Shown here piece after piece: positions 59,263 through 64,000 of a DNA stretch of 64,000 nucleotides. The notes beneath the pieces are model-generated. The model made no database searches. It was not told the origin of the DNA and worked only from the letters and a program-made list of their open reading frames with translations. This DNA is from Sphingomonas sp. IC-56 (GTDB lineage Bacteria; Pseudomonadota; Alphaproteobacteria; Sphingomonadales; Sphingomonadaceae). Positions within the stretch are counted from its first letter, which is position 1; every line of letters begins with the position of its first letter. The DNA lies in contig NZ_JAJNDV010000001.1 of the NCBI RefSeq assembly GCF_021043375.1, positions 463,156-527,155 on the forward strand, written 5' to 3'. The position numbers were made by a program, and so were the translations under genes.

Positions 59263-59781
59263 ATGACGCTTGCGACCCTTTCCCCCGCAGACACCCGGGC
59301 CGCGATCGATGCCGGCGCGCGCCTGATCGACATCCGCGGAGCCGACGAACATGCGCGCGAGCGCATTCCAGGCGCGATGAGCGTCCCGCTCGACCGGATA
59401 GCCGGTTTGCCCCGCGACGGTCGCCCGGTCGTGTTCCACTGCAAGTCGGGGATGCGAACTGCCGCCAATGCGGCGCAACTCAGCGCGGCGGCGGGCAGTG
59501 CGCCAGCCTATATCCTCGAGGGCGGCATCGATGGCTGGCGGCAGGCAGGACAGCCCATCCTCGCTGATCGTTCTCAGCCATTGGAACTCATGCGGCAGGT
59601 GCAGATTACCGCTGGTGCGCTGGTCCTGAGTGGTGTTCTGCTCGGCCTGTTCGCCGCCCCTGGGTTTTTCGGGCTGTCGGCGTTCGTCGGTGCCGGGCTG
59701 ATGTTCGCGGGGATGACGGGGTGGTGCGGCATGGCAAACCTGCTGCGCATCATGCCGTGGAACCGCCACGCCGCGACCTGA
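59263..59781 (+). CDS. Rhodanese domain fused to DUF2892-type membrane domain
   Basis: This 172-residue protein has an N-terminal rhodanese domain (SPADTRAAIDAGARLIDIRGADEHARERIPGAMSVPLDRI) with catalytic loop FHCKSGMRT, and a C-terminal region with two membrane helices (QVQITAGALVLSGVLLGLFAAPGFFGLSAFVGAGLMFAGM) ending CGMANLLRIMPW, as in DUF2892. It would carry or transfer sulfane sulfur at the inner membrane. It begins four bases after the ArsR-type regulator stop, in one operon with it. A Cys in the membrane part (TGWCGMANLL) is typical of the family. Confidence 0.9.
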   Translation: MTLATLSPADTRAAIDAGARLIDIRGADEHARERIPGAMSVPLDRIAGLPRDGRPVVFHCKSGMRTAANAAQLSAAAGSAPAYILEGGIDGWRQAGQPILADRSQPLELMRQVQITAGALVLSGVLLGLFAAPGFFGLSAFVGAGLMFAGMTGWCGMANLLRIMPWNRHAAT

Positions 59782-59982
59782 GGCAATCCTGGACGCCGCC
59801 ACCATCCTCGCTGCGCTCGTGGGACGTTTCTTTAACGGCAACACATTGGGGGGCTCGGACACAAGCAAGCTCAGCGATCGCGAAAACAAAAACCACGCCC
59901 TCGCCCCTGACACGCGGCCGATCGTTCCTATCTACGCCGGAGCGCCTTTCGGTGCGCACCCAATCAAGTTCAGGGAAGCCTC

Positions 59983-61047
59983 ATGCCCACCCCAGCCAAA
60001 GCCTATGCCGTGCACGATGCGGAAGCGTCCTTCGCTCCGTTCGATTTCCAGCGCCGTGACCCCGGCCCGCGCGACGTCGCGATCGACATCCTGTTCTGCG
60101 GCGTCTGCCACTCCGACCTGCACACCGCGCGCGGCGAATGGGGCGGCACGCTCTATCCGTGCGTTCCCGGTCACGAGATCGTCGGCCGCGTCAGCGCCGT
60201 CGGCAGCGACGTGACCGACCTTGCCGTCGGCGACATCGCCGGGGTCGGCTGCATGGTCGACAGCTGCCAGGATTGCCCGTCCTGCAACGCAGGCGAAGAG
60301 CAATATTGCGAGAAGACCGGCTTCGTCGGCACCTATAACGGCCCGGACAAGCATCTGGGCGGCCATACCTTTGGCGGCTATTCCGACCATATCGTCGTCG
60401 ATCGCGACTTCGTGCTAAAGGTCGGGCACGACGAGAAGGATCTCGCCGCGGTCGCGCCGCTGCTCTGCGCGGGCATCACCACCTATTCGCCGCTCAAGCA
60501 CTGGAAGGTCGGACCGGGCCAGAAGGTCGGCGTAGTCGGCCTTGGCGGTCTGGGTCATATGGGCCTGAAGATCGCCGCGGCGATGGGCGCCGAGGTTTAT
60601 GTCTTCTCGACTTCGCCGAACAAGCGCGACGACGCCAAGCGTCTGGGCGCAACCGACCTGATCGTGTCCAAGGATGCCGACGCAATGGCGGCACATGCCG
60701 GCAGCTTCGACTTCATCCTGAACACGGTCGCAGCGTCGCACGACCTCGATCCGTTCCTGTCGCTGCTCAAGCGTGACGGCACCATGACCCTGGTCGGCGT
60801 GCCTGAGGAACCGCATCCGGCGCTGAACGTCGGCACTCTGGTGTTCGGGCGGCGCTCGCTGGCCGGCTCGCTGATCGGCGGCATCGCCGAGACGCAGGAG
60901 ATGCTGGACTTCTGCCGCGACCACAACATCGTGTCGGACGTCGAGATGATCGACATCCAGGACATCGACACGGCCTATGCGCGGATGGTGAAGAGCGACG
61001 TGAAGTATCGCTTCGTCATCGACATGGCCTCGCTGAAGCAGGGCTGA
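59983..61047 (+). CDS. Zinc-dependent alcohol dehydrogenase (YahK/cinnamyl alcohol dehydrogenase-like)
   Basis: This 354-residue medium-chain dehydrogenase reduces aldehydes or oxidises alcohols with NADP(H). The catalytic zinc ligands are in FCGVCHSDLH and PGHEIVG, the structural zinc motif is CQDCPSCNAGEEQYC, and the cofactor loop is GVVGLGGLGHMGLK. YKF/FGGYSDHIVV and SVTRNKRD-type segment STSPNKRDDAKRLG place it in the YahK/CAD group, which acts on cinnamaldehyde and other aromatic aldehydes. A 201-base gap separates it from the rhodanese gene; a strong terminator follows, so it is a separate unit. Confidence 0.92.
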   Translation: MPTPAKAYAVHDAEASFAPFDFQRRDPGPRDVAIDILFCGVCHSDLHTARGEWGGTLYPCVPGHEIVGRVSAVGSDVTDLAVGDIAGVGCMVDSCQDCPSCNAGEEQYCEKTGFVGTYNGPDKHLGGHTFGGYSDHIVVDRDFVLKVGHDEKDLAAVAPLLCAGITTYSPLKHWKVGPGQKVGVVGLGGLGHMGLKIAAAMGAEVYVFSTSPNKRDDAKRLGATDLIVSKDADAMAAHAGSFDFILNTVAASHDLDPFLSLLKRDGTMTLVGVPEEPHPALNVGTLVFGRRSLAGSLIGGIAETQEMLDFCRDHNIVSDVEMIDIQDIDTAYARMVKSDVKYRFVIDMASLKQG

Positions 61048-61060
61048 TCCAGTCGCATGG

Positions 61061-61090
61061 CAGGGGGAAGATCGATGCATCTTCCCCCTG
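61061..61090 (+). terminator. Terminator after the alcohol dehydrogenase
   Basis: CAGGGGGAAGAT-CGATGC-ATCTTCCCCCTG is a perfect 12-pair hairpin, with two more pairs on the outside if G-U is allowed. It lies 14 bases after the stop and is followed by TCCTTGTTC. Confidence 0.75.
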
Positions 61091-61271
61091 TCCTTGTTCG
61101 ACTTGCTCTGCCATCCTCCTGCGCGATCATGCGCAACGGAACTTCCGCTCCTGTTCCCGGTTACGGCCTTGATGGCCGCGCAGCCCCTTTCCCCATGAAG
61201 TTGCGAGACCCATTTGAGGACCGCAACTTCCTCAACGTCACCGATTTTTCCCTTTATCTCCAAGGAGCCGC

Positions 61272-62279
61272 ATGAGCCGCAAGCCAGTCCCCGCCCAATC
61301 GGGTGAACGCTCCCGGGTCGAGGTGACGTTCGACAAGCCGCAGCTCCTGCCCCAGCTGTTCGGGGAATATGATTCGAACATCCTCGCGCTCGAGGAACGG
61401 CTGGGCGTGTATATCCACGCCCGCGGCCAGCGCGTGGTGATCGAGGGGTCGGCGGAAGCCGTGGCGCATGCCCGCGAAGTGCTGACCGAGCTCCAGACCC
61501 GCGTGATCCGTGGCGAGGCGATCGATACCGGGCTGATCGAGGCGGTGATCGCCATGTCCGACGAGCCGACCTTTGCCGGCATCATGCGCGCCGATCCCAA
61601 AGGCAGCGGCCCCCCGCCCGCGATCATGATCCGCACCCGAAAGAAGACGATCGTGCCGCGCTCGGTTGCCCAGACGCACTATATGCGTGACCTGATCTCG
61701 AACGACCTGATCTTCGCGCTCGGGCCCGCGGGCACCGGCAAAACCTATCTCGCGGTCGCACAGGCTGTGGCGCAGCTCATCACCGGCAACGTCCAGCGGC
61801 TGATCCTGTCGCGCCCCGCAGTCGAGGCTGGCGAGCGGCTGGGCTTCCTGCCCGGCGACATGAAGGAGAAGGTCGACCCCTATCTCCGCCCGATCTACGA
61901 CGCGCTCTATGACTGCCTGCCCGCCGAACAGGTCGAGCGGCGCATTGCCTCGGGCGAGATCGAGATCGCGCCGATCGCCTTCATGCGCGGCCGGACGCTG
62001 GCCGACGCTTTCGTGATCCTGGACGAGGCGCAGAACACCACGCCGGCGCAGATGAAGATGTTCCTCACCCGCTTCGGCCAGAACAGCCGCATGGTGGTGT
62101 GCGGCGATCCGAACCAGACCGACCTTCCTGGCGGTCCCAATGCTTCGGGCCTGAACGACGCCGTCCGCCGGCTTGAGGGCCTCGAAGGCATTGCCATCAG
62201 CCGCTTCAATGCCGGCGACGTGGTTCGTCACCCGCTGGTCGGGCGCATCGTCTATGCCTATGAAGGCCCGGATGCTTGA
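61272..62279 (+). CDS. PhoH-family ATPase (YbeZ-like)
   Basis: This 335-residue protein has an N-terminal KH-like segment (RLGVYIHARGQRVVIEGSAEAVAHA) and a PhoH ATPase domain with Walker A GPAGTGKTYLAV, then LSRPAVEAGERLGFLPGDMKEKVDPYLRP and Walker B AFVILDEAQNTTPAQMKMFLTRFG. YbeZ cooperates with YbeY in RNA processing and 30S quality control; the next gene is ybeY, overlapping by eight bases. AAGGAG lies upstream of the ATG. Confidence 0.94.
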   Translation: MSRKPVPAQSGERSRVEVTFDKPQLLPQLFGEYDSNILALEERLGVYIHARGQRVVIEGSAEAVAHAREVLTELQTRVIRGEAIDTGLIEAVIAMSDEPTFAGIMRADPKGSGPPPAIMIRTRKKTIVPRSVAQTHYMRDLISNDLIFALGPAGTGKTYLAVAQAVAQLITGNVQRLILSRPAVEAGERLGFLPGDMKEKVDPYLRPIYDALYDCLPAEQVERRIASGEIEIAPIAFMRGRTLADAFVILDEAQNTTPAQMKMFLTRFGQNSRMVVCGDPNQTDLPGGPNASGLNDAVRRLEGLEGIAISRFNAGDVVRHPLVGRIVYAYEGPDA

Positions 62280-62781
62280 CGTTGCCGCTCTTCCCGAAGC
62301 CCCGTGGCCCGATGCCGACTGGGACGCCCTAGCCAATCGCGCGGCCGAGGCGGCGATCCGGGAGACGCCCTATGCGGAGTGGCTAGGCTGGCCGACCGCG
62401 ATCGAAGTCGCGGTGCGGCTGACCAGCGACGAGGAGGTGCGCATCCTCAACCGCGACTATCGGCAAAAGGACAAGCCGACCAACGTCCTGTCCTTTCCGA
62501 TGATCCAGCCCGACCTGCTCGATGCCGTCACGCAGAACAGCGATGATGGCGAAGTCATTTTGGGCGACATCATTCTGGCGCATGACGTCTGCGTAGCCGA
62601 GGCGGCCGAGCGCGGCATCTCGACGCAGGACCATGCCACCCACCTGATTGTCCATGGCGTGCTCCATCTGCTAGGCTACGACCATATGGACGATGCCGAG
62701 GCCGAGGCGATGGAGGAGATGGAGCGCTCCGCGCTTTCCAAGCTTGGCCTGCACGACCCCTATACCGTTCGCGAGGATTGA
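62272..62781 (+). CDS. ybeY: Endoribonuclease YbeY
   Basis: This 169-residue zinc-dependent RNase acts in 16S rRNA maturation and ribosome quality control. The three-His zinc motif is HLIVHGVLHLLGYDHMDDAEAEAME; LNRDYRQKDKPTNVLSFPM is the other hallmark. The ATG at 62272 overlaps the end of phoH by eight bases; the frame is open further upstream, but that part lies in phoH and is not family-like. Confidence 0.94.
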   Translation: MLDVAALPEAPWPDADWDALANRAAEAAIRETPYAEWLGWPTAIEVAVRLTSDEEVRILNRDYRQKDKPTNVLSFPMIQPDLLDAVTQNSDDGEVILGDIILAHDVCVAEAAERGISTQDHATHLIVHGVLHLLGYDHMDDAEAEAMEEMERSALSKLGLHDPYTVRED

Positions 62782-62789
62782 CCACGAAC

Positions 62790-63725
62790 ATGCCCGAGGG
62801 CCCCAGTACCGGCACCACTTCCGGTCACACTACCAACACCACCCAGGATTCCAGCGAAGGCGGCGGCATATGGCGCGGCATTCGCACCTTGTTGTTCGGT
62901 GACGAACAGGAAGAAACGCTGCGCGACCGCCTGGAAGAGGCGATCGACGAAGCCGATGAAGAGGGCAGCAAGACGCCGGTAGGCGACCTTGCACCGATCG
63001 AGCGGCAGATGCTGCGCAATCTGCTGCATTTCGGCGAATGCGACGCCGGCGACATGGGCGTACCGCGCGCCGACATCATCGCTGTCGAGGAAAGCACCAG
63101 CTTTGCCGGGCTGGTCGCGCTGTTTGCCGAGGCTGGGCACAGTCGGCTGCCGGTCTATCGCGACGAGCTCGATACCATCATCGGCATGGTCCATATCAAG
63201 GACGTGTTCGCGATCCTGGCCAATGGTGCACCCCATCCGGACAGCATCGCCGAACTGATCCGCCAGCCGCTCTATGTGCCGCAATCGATGGGTGCGATCG
63301 ACCTGCTTGCGCAGATGCAGCTGAGCCGCACGCACCTCGCCGTGGTGCTCGACGAATATTCGGGCACCGAGGGGCTGATTACCATCGAGGATCTGATCGA
63401 AGAGATCGTCGGCGAGATCGAGGACGAGCATGACGATGCCCCCACCGCGCTGATCGTGCCGATCGACGGCGGCGGCTGGGAAGCCGATGCGCGGGCCGAG
63501 CTGGAAGACATTGCCGAGATGATCGACCCGCGCCTGGCCGAAGTCGAGGAGGATGTCGATACGATCGGCGGTCTGGCCTTCGTGCTGGCCGGGCAGGTGC
63601 CCAAGCCCGGAGATTGCCTGGAGCATTCCAGCGGCTGGAAGCTGGAAGTGATCGACGCCGACGGCCGCAAGGTGAACCGCCTGCGCCTGCACCCGCCGGT
63701 GCAGCGTATCGAGGACGAAGAATGA
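62790..63725 (+). CDS. CorC/HlyC-family CBS-domain protein
   Basis: This 311-residue cytoplasmic protein has an acidic N-terminus (LRDRLEEAIDEADEEGSK), two CBS domains (VPRADIIAVEESTSFAGLVALFAEAGHSRLPVYRDELDTIIGMVHIKDV and following) and the CorC/HlyC C-terminal domain (EDVDTIGGLAFVLAGQVPKPGD). It lacks the DUF21 membrane domain, as in CorC itself. It is linked to Mg/Co efflux by homology. A TTG at 62778 overlaps the ybeY stop; the ATG at 62790 is preferred. ATGA overlap with the next gene. Confidence 0.92.
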   Translation: MPEGPSTGTTSGHTTNTTQDSSEGGGIWRGIRTLLFGDEQEETLRDRLEEAIDEADEEGSKTPVGDLAPIERQMLRNLLHFGECDAGDMGVPRADIIAVEESTSFAGLVALFAEAGHSRLPVYRDELDTIIGMVHIKDVFAILANGAPHPDSIAELIRQPLYVPQSMGAIDLLAQMQLSRTHLAVVLDEYSGTEGLITIEDLIEEIVGEIEDEHDDAPTALIVPIDGGGWEADARAELEDIAEMIDPRLAEVEEDVDTIGGLAFVLAGQVPKPGDCLEHSSGWKLEVIDADGRKVNRLRLHPPVQRIEDEE

Positions 63726-64000
63726 AGAAGTGGATGAAGCGCCTCCTGATCCTGCTGGTGGCGGTACTGGTCGTTGGCGGCGGCGTGTTGTTCTACCTGT
63801 CGCGCCCCGACAAGGCACAACTCAGCGAGCAGGCCGTCACCGGCCGCGTGCCGCAGCTGAGCACCACCCGCACCCAGACGCTGCCGACCGTCGGCATAGC
63901 CAAGCCGGTCGGCTGGAACGGCAGCAAGCCGACCGCGGCCGCGGGGCTTCAGGTCGTCGCCTTTGCCGACAAGCTCGACCATCCACGCTGGCTCTACCGC
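63722..64000 (+). CDS. Sorbosone dehydrogenase-type (PQQ-family beta-propeller) protein, cut by window edge
   Basis: Only the first 93 residues are visible. A membrane anchor or uncleaved signal (MKRLLILLVAVLVVGGGVLFYL) is followed by QLSEQAVTGRVPQLSTTRTQTLPTVG and VGWNGSKPTAAAGLQVVAFADKLDHPRWLYR. This opening is that of PQQ-dependent sugar (L-sorbosone) dehydrogenase-like proteins, where LDHPRWLYR begins the first propeller blade. The ATG overlaps the CorC stop. The function beyond the fold is not known and the rest lies outside the window. Confidence 0.78.
   Translation, partial: MKKWMKRLLILLVAVLVVGGGVLFYLSRPDKAQLSEQAVTGRVPQLSTTRTQTLPTVGIAKPVGWNGSKPTAAAGLQVVAFADKLDHPRWLYR

Noticed and set aside
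61057..61275. A 72-codon frame between the alcohol dehydrogenase and phoH
   Set aside because: It starts just before a terminator hairpin, overlaps the phoH start, and has no ribosome site or protein-like composition.

Overview
The window is one stretch of a GC-rich alphaproteobacterial chromosome, most likely from a sphingomonad (Sphingomonas or a relative; inferred from content, not from a marker gene). The pointers are: a ferulate pathway of the FerA/FerB/LigV type with a MarR (FerC-like) regulator, a large TonB-dependent receptor, a Ros/MucR regulator, a GTTC-N7-GTTC SOS box ahead of dinB, and the gene orders sufR-B-C-D-S-T-A and miaB...phoH-ybeY-corC.

Bases 1-10.3 kb hold an accessory catabolic operon: the end of a TRAP transporter (dctM, a lipoprotein dctP), four tandem class III (CaiB/BaiF) CoA-transferase genes, and a 784-residue protein that looks like two fused 2-hydroxyacyl-CoA dehydratase/benzoyl-CoA reductase (HgdB/BcrC-type) halves without the usual cluster-binding cysteines. 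An aldo/keto reductase follows. Most junctions overlap by 1-4 bases, so this is one translationally coupled unit. One of the four CoA-transferases lacks the catalytic aspartate.

Bases 10.3-32 kb are a phenolic-acid region. A MetE-like methyltransferase gene is divergent from vanillate O-demethylase vanA, a MarR gene and an aromatic-acid MFS transporter; two palindromes lie in the divergent promoter. A leftward operon (P450, CapA-like phosphoesterase, DMT-like membrane protein, TonB receptor, tannase/feruloyl-esterase lipoprotein) and two secreted alpha/beta hydrolases surround a LacI-family gene; three matching LacI-type operators lie in the promoters of this block. Then come MmgE/PrpD, ligV, ferB, ferA and ferC. 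Together ferA, ferB, ligV and vanA would take ferulate to protocatechuate.

Bases 32-37.6 kb contain a SWIB-domain protein, an alpha/beta hydrolase, a molybdopterin oxidoreductase, SOS-regulated dinB, a 45-residue protein, a GreA/GreB-type factor and an aldo/keto reductase. Bases 37.7-44.3 kb are the complete SUF Fe-S cluster operon with its Rrf2 regulator, interrupted by two long inverted-repeat elements, one of which runs in frame through the start of sufS. Bases 44.3-53.1 kb contain an AraC regulator, pyrD, gamma-glutamyltranspeptidase, a long-chain acyl-CoA synthetase and an M16 peptidase. Bases 53.2-64 kb are housekeeping (nfu, nitroreductase, tsaB, rimI, mucR, fur, plsC, miaB, phoH, ybeY, corC, start of a sorbosone dehydrogenase-type gene), with an ArsR-rhodanese-alcohol dehydrogenase block inserted between miaB and phoH.

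No rRNA, tRNA, CRISPR array, transposase or phage gene was recognised.
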